Source: BOG-908 sp965198915 (lineage in GTDB: Bacteria; Pseudomonadota; Alphaproteobacteria; Acetobacterales; Acetobacteraceae). Taken from it: a DNA stretch of 64,000 nucleotides. The stretch lies in NCBI GenBank assembly GCA_965198915.1, contig CBDAQC010000002.1, positions 2,046,001 to 2,110,000 of the forward strand. Reading direction: 5' to 3'. A program made the position numbers and the translations under genes. A model generated the notes under the pieces. The model searched no databases. It saw only the letters and a program-made list of their open reading frames with translations, and was not told where the DNA came from. How positions within the stretch are numbered: the stretch's first letter is position 1; every line of letters starts with the position of its first letter. This document shows, piece by piece, positions 34,961 to 43,810 of this stretch.

Positions 34961-36097
34961 ATGAACGCCGACATCCAGCCTAGATACCTGTTCGTCGGAT
35001 CGGATGCTGCCTGGCAGTCTGCCGCGGAGGAGGCGGCTGCCCGCCTGGGCGCCAGCCTGGACGTGCAGCCGGACGTCAAATCCGCACTCGCCTCCATGCT
35101 TACGCTCAACCAGACCTATCAGCACGTGCTGGCCGTAGCGCCGTTGCGCTCACGGGCAATGGATGCGCTGGCCGGCATGCTGGACGAGGTGACGATGCGG
35201 CCGACGCCGCTTCTGCTGCTCGGCTGCTCTAGCAGCGGAACGGCCATGCCGGCGGAATGCGTGTGCAAGCCGGACGTGGACGCGGTGGCGGCCGCGCTGA
35301 CCAGCAAGGCGCCCCTGCCGGCTGGCCGCCCGCCCATGGATTCGGCCGAGCTTGCCTCCACCCTGCATGCCGGCGGGCTGCGCATGCGGTTCCAGCCCAT
35401 CCTGCGCGCCAAGGACCTGGTGCCGATCGGGCTGGAAGCGCTGGCCAGGCTGCATCACGGCGAGCGCGGCATCCTGCACCCGAAGGATTTCATCCCGCTG
35501 ACGGTCGCCTGCGGACGGGAGCGTGTGCTGACGGGCATCGCCGCCGCGCGCACCTTCCTGGAGATCGGCGCCCGGCTTCGGCAGACTGACCTGTTCGTCA
35601 CCATCAACCTGCCGCTCTCCACCGTGATGAACGAGTTCGCGATCAGGCGCGGGGTGGAGCTTTGCGCGGTGGCCGAAGTCAGCCCGCAGCAGATCATGCT
35701 GGAGGTTCTGGAAAGCAGCACCGCGCCTGACATGGACAAATTGCGCGCCGCTCTGATCGCCTGGCGGACAGCCGGCTTCCGGATCGCCATAGACGATGCC
35801 GGCCCCGCTCTGCCGCATTGGCGCGCGCTGCTGGACCTGCCGTTCGACGCCCTGAAGCTGGATGGTGCGATGGTCAGCGACCCGTCCCAGCGCGACCTGC
35901 TGGAGGCGATCGTGTCCGAAGCGCGGGCGCGCGGGCGCTATCTGGTGGCCGAGGGCATAGAGGATCAGGCCTGCCTGGACCGGGTGCGCCGCCTTGGCGT
36001 GGACGCGGTGCAGGGCTTCCTGTTCTCGCGGCCGCTGCCTGCGATGGCTGTGCCTATCTGGCTGGACCATTGGCAAGCGACGAACGGCCCAGGCTAG
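34961..36097 (+). CDS. EAL domain protein with degenerate N-terminal receiver-like region
   Basis: About 378 residues. The N-terminal 110 residues resemble a receiver fold without the phospho-acceptor site. The EAL domain follows: GLEALARL, INLPLSTV, a Glu in MLEVLES, DDAGPA (normally DDFGTG), LKLDGAM, AEGIED and QGFLFSRPL. Most metal-binding residues are kept, so c-di-GMP phosphodiesterase activity is possible, but the changed loop could make it a binding-only protein. The start at 34961 is a guess; an in-frame ATG at 34886 is also open. Confidence 0.82.
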   Translation: MNADIQPRYLFVGSDAAWQSAAEEAAARLGASLDVQPDVKSALASMLTLNQTYQHVLAVAPLRSRAMDALAGMLDEVTMRPTPLLLLGCSSSGTAMPAECVCKPDVDAVAAALTSKAPLPAGRPPMDSAELASTLHAGGLRMRFQPILRAKDLVPIGLEALARLHHGERGILHPKDFIPLTVACGRERVLTGIAAARTFLEIGARLRQTDLFVTINLPLSTVMNEFAIRRGVELCAVAEVSPQQIMLEVLESSTAPDMDKLRAALIAWRTAGFRIAIDDAGPALPHWRALLDLPFDALKLDGAMVSDPSQRDLLEAIVSEARARGRYLVAEGIEDQACLDRVRRLGVDAVQGFLFSRPLPAMAVPIWLDHWQATNGPG

Positions 36098-36119
36098 GAC
36101 CGAACTCCCTGCCCGCGGC

Positions 36120-37301
36120 TCAATCCAGCAGAGAAGCGTAAGTCAGCACACGCAACTCCCGCCGCACCGGATAGGTGCTGGACGGCGATAGCTGGGTGAA
36201 GAACACCACCGCCAGATCCTCGGCCGGATCGACCCAGAACGCCGTGCTGGCGGCACCGCCCCAGGCGCACTCGCCCGGCGTGCCCACAATCTGCGCGCGG
36301 GCGGGATCGAGCATCACCGAGAAGCCCAGGCCGAAGCCGATGCCGGTATAGGTGCTCTCGCTGAAGCGCGGCTGGCCCATCGCCGCCATGTCGCCGTCCA
36401 GGTGGTTGCTCATCATCAGCGCGACCGTCTTGCGCCCGAGCAGCCGCGTGCCGTCCAGCGCGCCGCGTCCGAGCAGGAAGCGGCAGAACCGCAGATAGTC
36501 CGGCGCGGTGCCGACCAGGCCGCCGCCGCCAGACGGCAGGCGGCTGGTGAGGAAAATGCTGGTAGCCGGATCGTCGGAAAGCACCGCGGCGCCATCCTCG
36601 CCGCGGCCGTAATTGGCGGCGAAGCGGGGGCGCTGCGCTTCGGTTACCCGGAAGCCCGTGTCGGTCATGCCGAGCGGCTGCAGCACGCGTTCGGTGAGAA
36701 AGCGGTCGAATGGCTGGCCGCTATGCAGTCCCACCAGGTGTCCCAACACGTCGGTGCCTATGCTGTAGTTCCATTGCGAGCCCGGCTGGGAGAGCAGCGG
36801 CAGCGTGGCCGCCTTCTCCACCACCTCGCCAAGCGACAGCGGCGAGGTCTGGAAATCCACCCCGGCCTCGCGATACATGGCGTCCACCGGCGTCGCCTGC
36901 ATGAAGCCGTAGGTCAGGCCGGACGTGTGGGTCAGCAGGTCGCGATAGGTGATCTGCCGCTCGGCCGGCACCGGCTCGCGGCCCTCCCCGGCATAGACGC
37001 GCATGTCCGCGAAGCACGGCAGCACGCGGGCGATCGGGTCGTCGAGCTGGAAGCGCCCCTCCTCGTACAGCATCATCAGCGCCACGGAGGTCAGCGGCTT
37101 GGTCATCGAGTAGATGCGCACCACGGTGTCCGGCGCCATCGCCAGCCCGCGCTCGCGGTCCGCGTGGCCCGCGCAAAGGTGGTAGGCGGTCCGCCCGCGC
37201 CGGTGCACCAGGACGGACATGCCGGCCAGCCGGCCGGACTCTATCCAGCCGTCCATCCAGCCGGTGATACGGTCGAGCCGGCTCTGGTCGAAATCAGGCA
37301 T
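36120..37301 (-). CDS. Serine hydrolase of the beta-lactamase/esterase (class C-like) family
   Basis: 393 residues, no signal peptide. The nucleophile motif SxxK is IYSMTKPLT near residue 65. The second motif is a Tyr in NYSIG. It resembles EstB-type esterases and transesterases rather than true beta-lactamases. The substrate is unknown. It is upstream of nothing obvious; the nitrile hydratase group lies 100 bases away on the same strand and reads toward it. Confidence 0.88.
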   Translation of the reverse strand: MPDFDQSRLDRITGWMDGWIESGRLAGMSVLVHRRGRTAYHLCAGHADRERGLAMAPDTVVRIYSMTKPLTSVALMMLYEEGRFQLDDPIARVLPCFADMRVYAGEGREPVPAERQITYRDLLTHTSGLTYGFMQATPVDAMYREAGVDFQTSPLSLGEVVEKAATLPLLSQPGSQWNYSIGTDVLGHLVGLHSGQPFDRFLTERVLQPLGMTDTGFRVTEAQRPRFAANYGRGEDGAAVLSDDPATSIFLTSRLPSGGGGLVGTAPDYLRFCRFLLGRGALDGTRLLGRKTVALMMSNHLDGDMAAMGQPRFSESTYTGIGFGLGFSVMLDPARAQIVGTPGECAWGGAASTAFWVDPAEDLAVVFFTQLSPSSTYPVRRELRVLTYASLLD

Positions 37302-37402
37302 AAGCGAAGGCCCCCTTGGGTCGGGGAAGCGCCGCCGCTCCTCCGCCCGTCAGCCGCCTCGCATACCCTGCCGTGCGCGGCTGCGGCAAATCCGCGGCCT
37401 GC

Positions 37403-37984
37403 CTATCTGGCGACAGGCAGGCTGACCCCGATCATGTCGCCTTCGGTCACCATCGACGCCAGCCGGGCCTGGTCCCACCCTTCGGTTCCCTCCGGCCGCA
37501 TCGGCAACACCATCCAGCGATAATCCGCCGTGCTGTCCAGCACGCGTATCTTCGTGCCGGGCGGCAGAACCGTGTTCCATTCTGCCAGCACGCCGGCCGG
37601 ATCGCGCACCGCGCGCGCGCGATAGGCGGCGGATTTATACCAGGTGGGCGGGTAGCCGAGCACGGCGCGCGGGTAGCAGCTGCACAGCGTGCACACGATC
37701 AGATGGTGCAGGCCAGGCGCGTTCTCCAGCACGCCCAACGGCGGCAGGCCGCGCATCGGGATGCCCGCGGCCTCGGCCGCGGCGGCGCCGTCCGCCAGCA
37801 TCAGCGCGCGGTAGGCAGGGTCGGTCCAGGCGCGCGCCACCATGCGCGCACCCTGGGCGGGGCTGGCCGAATCCGTGCTGCGCAGGCGCGCCTCGATCTC
37901 GTCCGGCGTGACGATGCCGCGCCGGGCCAGCACCTGGGCCAGCCCGGCCAGCAGCAGCCCTGGCTCCGTACGCTCGAGGCTCAC
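37403..37984 (-). CDS. Nitrile hydratase alpha / thiocyanate hydrolase gamma subunit (cobalt type)
   Basis: 193 residues carrying the catalytic metal. The metal site VCTLCSC has Cys98, Cys101 and Cys103. Thr at 99 marks the cobalt type; iron enzymes usually have Ser. YPRAVLGYPPTWYKS and RPEGTEGW are family signatures. The enzyme hydrates nitriles to amides, or thiocyanate to carbonyl sulfide. The GTG start at 37984 overlaps the stop of the upstream gene (GTGA). It is the last of three coupled genes. Confidence 0.9.
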   Translation of the reverse strand: MSLERTEPGLLLAGLAQVLARRGIVTPDEIEARLRSTDSASPAQGARMVARAWTDPAYRALMLADGAAAAEAAGIPMRGLPPLGVLENAPGLHHLIVCTLCSCYPRAVLGYPPTWYKSAAYRARAVRDPAGVLAEWNTVLPPGTKIRVLDSTADYRWMVLPMRPEGTEGWDQARLASMVTEGDMIGVSLPVAR

Positions 37985-38256
37985 GCCCGGTCCAGCCAAT
38001 GCTCGTACAACTCCACCACCAGCTCGTCCGCCGTGGTGTCCGGCCACAGGGCCTCGCGCCCGAACAGCACGTGATACAGCGCGCGCGGCGCCGCCGGCCG
38101 TGCGAAGGCCAGGTCCTCCGGGTTGGGAAAGCAGCCCAGGTGGCGCAGCACGGTGCCCGCGCGGCCGCGCAGGTAGTGCGGCGTGCGTATGTGCACCCGG
38201 CCGCCGGCTTCCGGCCAGCGGTCCTGCACCCGCACCCGTGTGCCCGGCGCTAGCAT
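37981..38256 (-). CDS. Nitrile hydratase beta C-terminal half / thiocyanate hydrolase alpha-like subunit
   Basis: 91 residues matching only the C-terminal SH3-like domain of a nitrile hydratase beta subunit: GTRVRVQDRWP, HIRTPHYLRGRAGTV, YHVLFGREALWP, VVELYEHWL. Its start overlaps the preceding stop by 7 bases (ATGCTAG) and its stop overlaps the next GTG. The split is therefore a designed three-gene unit rather than a frameshift. Confidence 0.88.
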   Translation of the reverse strand: MLAPGTRVRVQDRWPEAGGRVHIRTPHYLRGRAGTVLRHLGCFPNPEDLAFARPAAPRALYHVLFGREALWPDTTADELVVELYEHWLDRA

Positions 38257-38558
38257 CCCAGCGCCGCCTCCAGGTCCGCCGCGCTTATCGTGCCGCGCGC
38301 CAGCAGGTGCGCGGTGATCGCCCGCAGCCAGCGCTCGTAATAGCCGAGCGCCAGGTAGTCCTCCTCCGGAATTGCCTCGATCGCGGCGCGCAGCTCGTCC
38401 ACGCTCATGATGCCCTTGGCTCCCAACACGCCGCGTATCGCGTCCACCTTCCGGTCGAACCCGGTCAGCGCGTGGGAGCTCCTGTCGATCGGCTCGCACA
38501 GGAAGCGCGGCACGCCGCCGATGTCATGATGCGCGCGCGGGCCTGCTGGGTCGGGCAT
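38250..38558 (-). CDS. Nitrile hydratase beta N-terminal half / thiocyanate hydrolase beta-like subunit
   Basis: 102 residues matching the N-terminal helical half of nitrile hydratase beta, with HHDIGGVPRF near the start and YYERWLRAI near residue 75. First gene of the three. The order (beta N-half, beta C-half, alpha) equals scnB-scnA-scnC of thiocyanate hydrolase. No activator or cobalt chaperone gene is next to it. Confidence 0.88.
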   Translation of the reverse strand: MPDPAGPRAHHDIGGVPRFLCEPIDRSSHALTGFDRKVDAIRGVLGAKGIMSVDELRAAIEAIPEEDYLALGYYERWLRAITAHLLARGTISAADLEAALGC

Positions 38559-38617
38559 GAAGGCAGTCTAGCCCGGGCGGCGTCCGGGTGCCTATCCCCG
38601 GCACCCGGACGCGCCGG

Positions 38618-39115
38618 TCAGGCCGCCTGCTGGCCCAGATAGGCCTGCACGAAGCCCGGGATGTGGCTGCCCAGCCAGTCGCCCATCTCCTGCTCCTCGC
38701 GCATGGACTGTTCCAGCACGGAGACGTCGCCTGTGGCGCCGGCCGCCTGCGCCAGGGTGATCAGCACCTTGTAGGACCCAATCTCGTACGCCTTGAAGCC
38801 CACCGCCGCCAGCACGTCCTTCAGCACCTCGTCCGAGGCAAAGGCGTGCGCGAAGCCGGCCACGGTGGCCACTGTCCCAGTCACCATCTCCTTGGCCACC
38901 GAGGCCTTGCTGCCGTGCCTGGCAAGCAGGCTGTCCAGCCGCGCCGCCTGCTCCACGGAGCGCGCCTTTTCGCGCTCCATCTGCGCGTGCAGGTCCGGGT
39001 ACGCTGTCATGCGGGGAAGCTGGTTCTGTATCGTCCCGATCGCCTGCGTTTCCACCGCGTGCTGGTTGCGCAGCCCGGTCAGGTAGATCTCGGTCGTCTT
39101 GCTGTTGCCGCTCAT
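38618..39115 (-). CDS. DUF892 / YciF-like ferritin-like protein
   Basis: 165 residues, mostly alpha-helical. It belongs to the DUF892 family related to E. coli YciE/YciF, a ferritin-like four-helix bundle induced by stress. The N-terminus EIYLTGLRNQHAVETQAI and the Glu-rich helices would carry a di-metal site. The function is not established. It stands alone between the nitrile hydratase unit and glmS. Confidence 0.88.
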   Translation of the reverse strand: MSGNSKTTEIYLTGLRNQHAVETQAIGTIQNQLPRMTAYPDLHAQMEREKARSVEQAARLDSLLARHGSKASVAKEMVTGTVATVAGFAHAFASDEVLKDVLAAVGFKAYEIGSYKVLITLAQAAGATGDVSVLEQSMREEQEMGDWLGSHIPGFVQAYLGQQAA

Positions 39116-39306
39116 GTCGTTCTCCGTGTTCAGGCCGGCTCAACGCGGCGCCGCGGCTGGAGGACAGGCGGGATCAGCGCGATTATCGGCACTGGCCGAT
39201 CAGAATAAATTGCCCTTGGCAAAGATCGCTTCGCGTCCAATAGGACCGGTGCGCCGTCACTGCCGGCCCAGGCAGCGCCGCCGCCCGGCGAACCCGCGGC
39301 CGCCGC

Positions 39307-41133
39307 CTACTCCACAGTCACCGACTTCGCCAGGTTGCGCGGCTGGTCCACGTCCGTCCCGCGCAGCACCGCTACGTGATACGCCAGCAACTGCACCGGA
39401 ATACTGTACAGGATCGGCGCCGCGAACGGATGGATGTCCGGCAAGGTCAGCGTGTCCACCGCTATGTGGCGCAGCTTGGCCACCCCGGCCGCATCGCTCA
39501 GCAGGATGATCTGCCCGCCGCGCGCATGCGCCTCCTGCAAATTGCTCGCCGTCTTCTCGAACAGCGGCCCGCTGGGTGCTATGCCGATGATCGGCACGGA
39601 GCGGTCGATCAGCGCGATCGGCCCGTGCTTCATCTCGCCCGCGGCGTAGCCCTCGGCATGTATGTAGCTGATTTCCTTCAGCTTCAGCGCGCCTTCCATC
39701 GCTACCGGGTAGCAACTGCCGCGGCCCAGGTACAGCACGTCGCGCGCCTCGGCCACCAGTGCGGCGATGCGCTGCACCGGCGCGTCGCCCTCGGCCAGGA
39801 TCTCCGCCGCGTGGCCGGGCACCTTCAGCAGCGCGTCGGTCAGCGCCGCCTCTTCCTCGGCGCCGATCGTGCCGCGCGCACGCGCCAGCGCGATCGCCAG
39901 GCAGGCCAGCACCGCTAGCTGCGCGGTGAACGCCTTGGTGCTGGCCACCCCGATCTCCGGACCCGCCACCGTGTCCAGCACCGCGTCGCTCTCGCGCGCC
40001 ATCGTGCTCTCGGCCACATTGAGTATGGACAGGATGGACTGCCCGCCGGCCCGCATCGTGCGCAGCGCGGCCAGCGTGTCGGCCGTCTCGCCGGACTGGC
40101 TGATCAGCAGGCCGGCGCCGCCCGGCGTCATCGGCGGGTCGCGGTAGCGGAACTCGCTGGCCACGTCCGCGTCCACCGGCACGCGGGCCAGCGTCTCGAT
40201 CCAGTTGCGCCCCACCAGGCCAGCGTAATAGGCCGAGCCGCAGGCGGTCATCGTCAGGCGCGGCACGGTGGCCGGATCGAAGCCCAACTCGGGCAGCACC
40301 ACCGCGCGGGTGCCGGGATCGACCATGCGGTGCAGGCTGTCGCCGATCACCGCCGGGTGCTCGTGCAGCTCCTTCTCCATGAAGTGGCGGAACGCACCTT
40401 TGCCGATGGATGCGCCGGACAGCGCTGTCCGCTTGATCTCGCGCTGCACCTCCTGGCCGGCGCGGTCGTAGAAATCGGCACCGGTGCGGGTCACCACGGT
40501 CCAGTCGCCATCATGCAGATAGGCGATCTGGCTGGTCATCGGCGCCAGCGCCAGCGCGTCGGACCCCACGAACATCTCGCCGTCGCCGAAGCCCACCGCC
40601 AGCGGCGCGCCGTGCTGGGCAGCGATGATCAAGTTAGGCTGGCCGGCGAACAGCAGCGCCAGCGCGTAGGCGCCCTCCAGCCGCGCGAACGCCGCCTGCG
40701 CCGCCTCGCCTGGCGTCATGCCGCCGGCCAGCAGGTGGTCGACAAGCTGGGCTACCGTCTCGGTGTCCGTCTCGGTGCTGAACACCTGGCCGCGCGCCTC
40801 CAGCTCCTGGCGCAATTCGGCGTGGTTCTCGATGATCCCGTTATGCACGACGACCACCCTCTCCGTGCCGTGCGGGTGGGCGTTGCTTTCGGTGGGCGCG
40901 CCGTGCGTGGCCCAGCGGGTGTGGCCGATGCCGGTGGTGCCGCCCAGCGGGGTGGCGTCCAGAACGGCCGCCAGGTTGGCGAGCTTGCCCTGGGCGCGGC
41001 GGCGGACGATCCGGTCGTCCACCAGCGTGGCCACGCCGGCGCTGTCATAGCCGCGATATTCCAGTCGGCGCAGGCCTTCCAGCAGAAGCGGGGCGGCGTT
41101 CGCCCGCCCGATCACGCCCACGATGCCGCACAT
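39307..41133 (-). CDS. glmS: Glutamine-fructose-6-phosphate aminotransferase
   Basis: Makes glucosamine-6-phosphate for peptidoglycan, LPS and UDP-GlcNAc. 608 residues. The N-terminal glutaminase nucleophile Cys2 is in MCGIVG, and the HTRWATHG and GIIEN segments are present. Two SIS isomerase domains follow (SQSGETADT). The C-terminus DQPRNLAKSVTVE is diagnostic. Its ATG overlaps the glmU stop by one base (TGATG), so the two are coupled. No glmS ribozyme is possible in this arrangement. Confidence 0.97.
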   Translation of the reverse strand: MCGIVGVIGRANAAPLLLEGLRRLEYRGYDSAGVATLVDDRIVRRRAQGKLANLAAVLDATPLGGTTGIGHTRWATHGAPTESNAHPHGTERVVVVHNGIIENHAELRQELEARGQVFSTETDTETVAQLVDHLLAGGMTPGEAAQAAFARLEGAYALALLFAGQPNLIIAAQHGAPLAVGFGDGEMFVGSDALALAPMTSQIAYLHDGDWTVVTRTGADFYDRAGQEVQREIKRTALSGASIGKGAFRHFMEKELHEHPAVIGDSLHRMVDPGTRAVVLPELGFDPATVPRLTMTACGSAYYAGLVGRNWIETLARVPVDADVASEFRYRDPPMTPGGAGLLISQSGETADTLAALRTMRAGGQSILSILNVAESTMARESDAVLDTVAGPEIGVASTKAFTAQLAVLACLAIALARARGTIGAEEEAALTDALLKVPGHAAEILAEGDAPVQRIAALVAEARDVLYLGRGSCYPVAMEGALKLKEISYIHAEGYAAGEMKHGPIALIDRSVPIIGIAPSGPLFEKTASNLQEAHARGGQIILLSDAAGVAKLRHIAVDTLTLPDIHPFAAPILYSIPVQLLAYHVAVLRGTDVDQPRNLAKSVTVE

Positions 41134-42476
41134 CAGTTCTGTTCCTTCTTGTGGGCCGCACGGAACTTCGCCGCGCGCCCCGGCAGCGTGGCCTGCCTGG
41201 CGCGGCCCAGCGCCATCGCGTCCGCCGGCACGTCCTCGGTGATCACGCTGCCGGCCGCCACGAACGAGCCGTCGGCCAGGCTGACCGGCGCCACCAAGAC
41301 CGAATCCGACCCCACGAACACGCCCGCGCCTATGGTGGTGCGGTGCTTGGCATAACCGTCGTAATTGCAGGTGATGGTGCCGGCGCCGATGTTGGTGCCG
41401 GCCCCTACCAACGCATCGCCCAGATAGGCCAAATGGTTGGCCTTGGCGCCCTCGCCCAGCGTGGTGGCCTTCAGCTCGACGAAATTGCCCACATGGGCGC
41501 GCGGCCCCACCACCGTGCCGGGCCGCAGCCGCGCATACGGACCCACCACGGCGCCGGCCTGCACCCGGCAGCCCTCCAGGTGGCTGAACGCGCGTATCTC
41601 GGCCGGGCCGTCCACCTGCACGCCGGGGCCGAACACCACGTGCGGGCCCACCACCGTGTCCGGGCCCAGCACGGTGTCCGCACTCAGGAACACCGTCTCC
41701 GGCGCCTGCAGCGTGGCGCCGCCTTCCAGGGCCGCCGCGCGCAGGCGGCCCTGCACCACGGCTTCCGCGTCGGCCAGCTCGGCGCGCGAGTTGATGCCGC
41801 GCAGCTCCGCCTCGTCCGCTTCCACCGCCACCACGGCCGCGCCGTCACGCACCGCGAGGCGCACCAGGTCGGTCAGGTAGTACTCGCCCTTGGTGTTATC
41901 CGGCCGTATCTCGCGCAGCCAGGCGAGCAGGCGGTCCGCCGGGCCGCACAGCGCGCCGGCGTTACACAGCCCCACCGCGCGCTCCTCTGTGCTGGCATCC
42001 GCCCATTCGACGATGCGGGTGACGCGCCCGGACTCGTCCTCGATCAGGCGGCCGTAGCGGGCCGGGTCGGCGGGACGCATGGCCATCAGCGCCAGCCCGG
42101 CGCCGCTGGCCTGGCGCTGCGCTATCAGCCTGCCCAGCGTCTCCGCCCGTATCAGCGGGTTGTCGGCGAACAGGATCGCCACCTCGTCCGTGCCGAATTG
42201 GGCGGCGGCGCACAGGGCGGCATGCGCGGTGCCCAGCCTGTCGTGCTGGATCTCCACCGGATGCGGCGCCGCCATCGCGGCCAGTTGCTCCATGCCGGGC
42301 CCCGCCACCACCACGATGCGGCTGAACACCGCCTCGGCCGCGTCCAGCAGGTGGCGCAGCATCGGCCGGCCGGCGATGGCGTGCGCGGCTTTCGGCAGCG
42401 CCGATTTCATGCGCGTGCCCAGGCCGGCCGCCAGGATGACGGCGCAGGTGTCTGGCGTGCTGGGTGGAGCGGACAT
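41133..42476 (-). CDS. glmU: Bifunctional UDP-GlcNAc pyrophosphorylase / GlcN-1-P acetyltransferase
   Basis: 447 residues. The N-terminal uridylyltransferase begins ILAAGLGTRMKSALPK. The C-terminal left-handed beta helix is made of hexapeptide repeats and includes NFVELKATTLGEGAKANHLAYLGD and GTITCNYDGYAKHRTTIG, with the catalytic His. Together with GlmS it supplies UDP-GlcNAc. It is divergent from an epimerase gene 114 bases away. Confidence 0.97.
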   Translation of the reverse strand: MSAPPSTPDTCAVILAAGLGTRMKSALPKAAHAIAGRPMLRHLLDAAEAVFSRIVVVAGPGMEQLAAMAAPHPVEIQHDRLGTAHAALCAAAQFGTDEVAILFADNPLIRAETLGRLIAQRQASGAGLALMAMRPADPARYGRLIEDESGRVTRIVEWADASTEERAVGLCNAGALCGPADRLLAWLREIRPDNTKGEYYLTDLVRLAVRDGAAVVAVEADEAELRGINSRAELADAEAVVQGRLRAAALEGGATLQAPETVFLSADTVLGPDTVVGPHVVFGPGVQVDGPAEIRAFSHLEGCRVQAGAVVGPYARLRPGTVVGPRAHVGNFVELKATTLGEGAKANHLAYLGDALVGAGTNIGAGTITCNYDGYAKHRTTIGAGVFVGSDSVLVAPVSLADGSFVAAGSVITEDVPADAMALGRARQATLPGRAAKFRAAHKKEQN

Positions 42477-42590
42477 GCGCCCGGTTCTACCGGCGGTGGC
42501 GGCTGCCGCAAAGCGTCAACACGCGCACATTTGATATCGCTTCGTTTCGTGGCAGGTAACGCACGCATCCGCGTGTTGGGGAGGTCTGCA

Positions 42591-43511
42591 GTGGCCGTAT
42601 ACGTTGTGACTGGCGGCGCCGGGTTCATCGGCTCGCACCTGACAGACGCGCTGCTGGCGCAAGGCCACCGTGTGCGGGTGCTCGACGATCTCTCCACCGG
42701 GCACCGGCACAATGTGGGCGCCGGCGCCGAACTGATCGAGGCGGATATTTGCGACGCAGGCGCCCTGCACCGCGCGCTGGCGGGTGCCGCGGGCTGCTAC
42801 CACCTGGCCGCCATCGCCTCTGTGGCACGTGGCAACGAGGACTGGGCCGGCACGCACCGGGTGAACCTGACCGGCACAATCACCGTGCTGGATGCCTGCC
42901 GCGCCGCCCGCCTGCCGGTTGTCTACGCGTCCTCCGCCGCGGTGTACGGCAACATAGGTGACGCGGTGGCCCATGAGGGCCTGACCTGCGCGCCGCAGAC
43001 CGCCTACGGAGCCGACAAATACGGCTCCGAACTGCACGCCGCCGTGGGCTGGGGCGTGCACGGCGTGCCCAGCTTCGGCCTGCGCTTCTTCAACGTATAC
43101 GGCCCGCGACAGGACCCGAACTCGCCCTATAGCGGCGTGATCTCCATCTTCGCCGACCGCATCGCGCGGGGCGCCGGCATCACCGTGCACGGCGATGGCG
43201 GCCAGACGCGCGACTTCGTCTTCGTGGCCGACGTGGTGGCCCACGTGATGGCGGCGATGGGCTATCTGGCGCGCACGCCAGGCGCGTTCGTCAGCAACGT
43301 GTGCACCGGGCGGGAGACGAGCGTGCTGGATCTGGCCCGCGTGTTGGGCGAGGTGTGCGGGGCGGACGCCGCTGTGTCGCACGGACCGGCGCGGGCCGGC
43401 GACATCCGCCGCTCCGTCGGCGCGGCTTCGTGCGCGCGAGAGATGCTGGGGGTTTCGGCTGATGTGGGGTTGCTGGAGGGGTTGGGGGTTACGGTTGGGG
43501 CAGACAAGTAA
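42591..43511 (+). CDS. NAD-dependent sugar epimerase/dehydratase (GalE/WbpP-like)
   Basis: 306 residues of the extended short-chain dehydrogenase family. The NAD loop is VTGGAGFIGSHL, the Ser of the catalytic triad is in YASSAAVYGN, and YxxxK is YGADKYG. GPRQDPNSPYSG is typical of UDP-GlcNAc/UDP-glucose 4-epimerases. The GTG start at 42591 follows GGGGAGG by 6 bases. It probably modifies a nucleotide sugar for surface polysaccharide. Confidence 0.88.
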   Translation: MAVYVVTGGAGFIGSHLTDALLAQGHRVRVLDDLSTGHRHNVGAGAELIEADICDAGALHRALAGAAGCYHLAAIASVARGNEDWAGTHRVNLTGTITVLDACRAARLPVVYASSAAVYGNIGDAVAHEGLTCAPQTAYGADKYGSELHAAVGWGVHGVPSFGLRFFNVYGPRQDPNSPYSGVISIFADRIARGAGITVHGDGGQTRDFVFVADVVAHVMAAMGYLARTPGAFVSNVCTGRETSVLDLARVLGEVCGADAAVSHGPARAGDIRRSVGAASCAREMLGVSADVGLLEGLGVTVGADK

Positions 43512-43560
43512 AGGCAAGCAAGCAGTCCTTTTTTGAAAAAAGGACCAAAAAACTTTTGCT
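43512..43560. repeat. AT-rich repeat, single arm, copy 7
   Basis: Left arm of the GTCC/GGAC hairpin type, starting at the base after the epimerase TAA. No right arm is found. The next 250 bases (43561-43810) hold no gene I can support. Confidence 0.88.
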
Positions 43561-43810
43561 TTCCCCGCATTTGTAACGTCCGGGTGGTCCTGGGCGATCC
43601 ATTGCGTGGGGACAGTGCAATTGCGAGACTTGGTGAGGGATACGTCGGTCCGTTTACGGCAAAGCAGTCTGGGAAACCTCGACGTGTTCGGCGGTGTGAG
43701 TTCAACCGTAACAACCTCCGCGGCACGGCCGGGCAGAACTGGTGCGGAACAAACGACCTAGATTGCCTCGGCGCGGCGTGCGATTGTCTGCAAGCGACGC
43801 TGGAGAGCCG
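43561..43810. other. Gene-free stretch before the BPSL0067-like gene
   Basis: Base composition appears less GC-rich than the flanks. It contains no recognisable gene. It presumably holds the promoter for the two small genes downstream. Confidence 0.35.

Noticed and set aside
34954..34983. Nine-codon open frame with an AGGAG site before the EAL gene
   Set aside because: It overlaps the proposed EAL start out of frame and ends after nine codons; it could be a leader peptide, but chance explains it as well.
37981..38558. Frameshifted single beta subunit of nitrile hydratase
   Set aside because: Both halves have complete domains, own starts, and overlapping stop/start codons, as in the three-subunit enzymes.
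39307..41300. glmS ribozyme upstream of glmS
   Set aside because: The glmS start overlaps the glmU stop, leaving no leader, and ribozyme elements are not seen.
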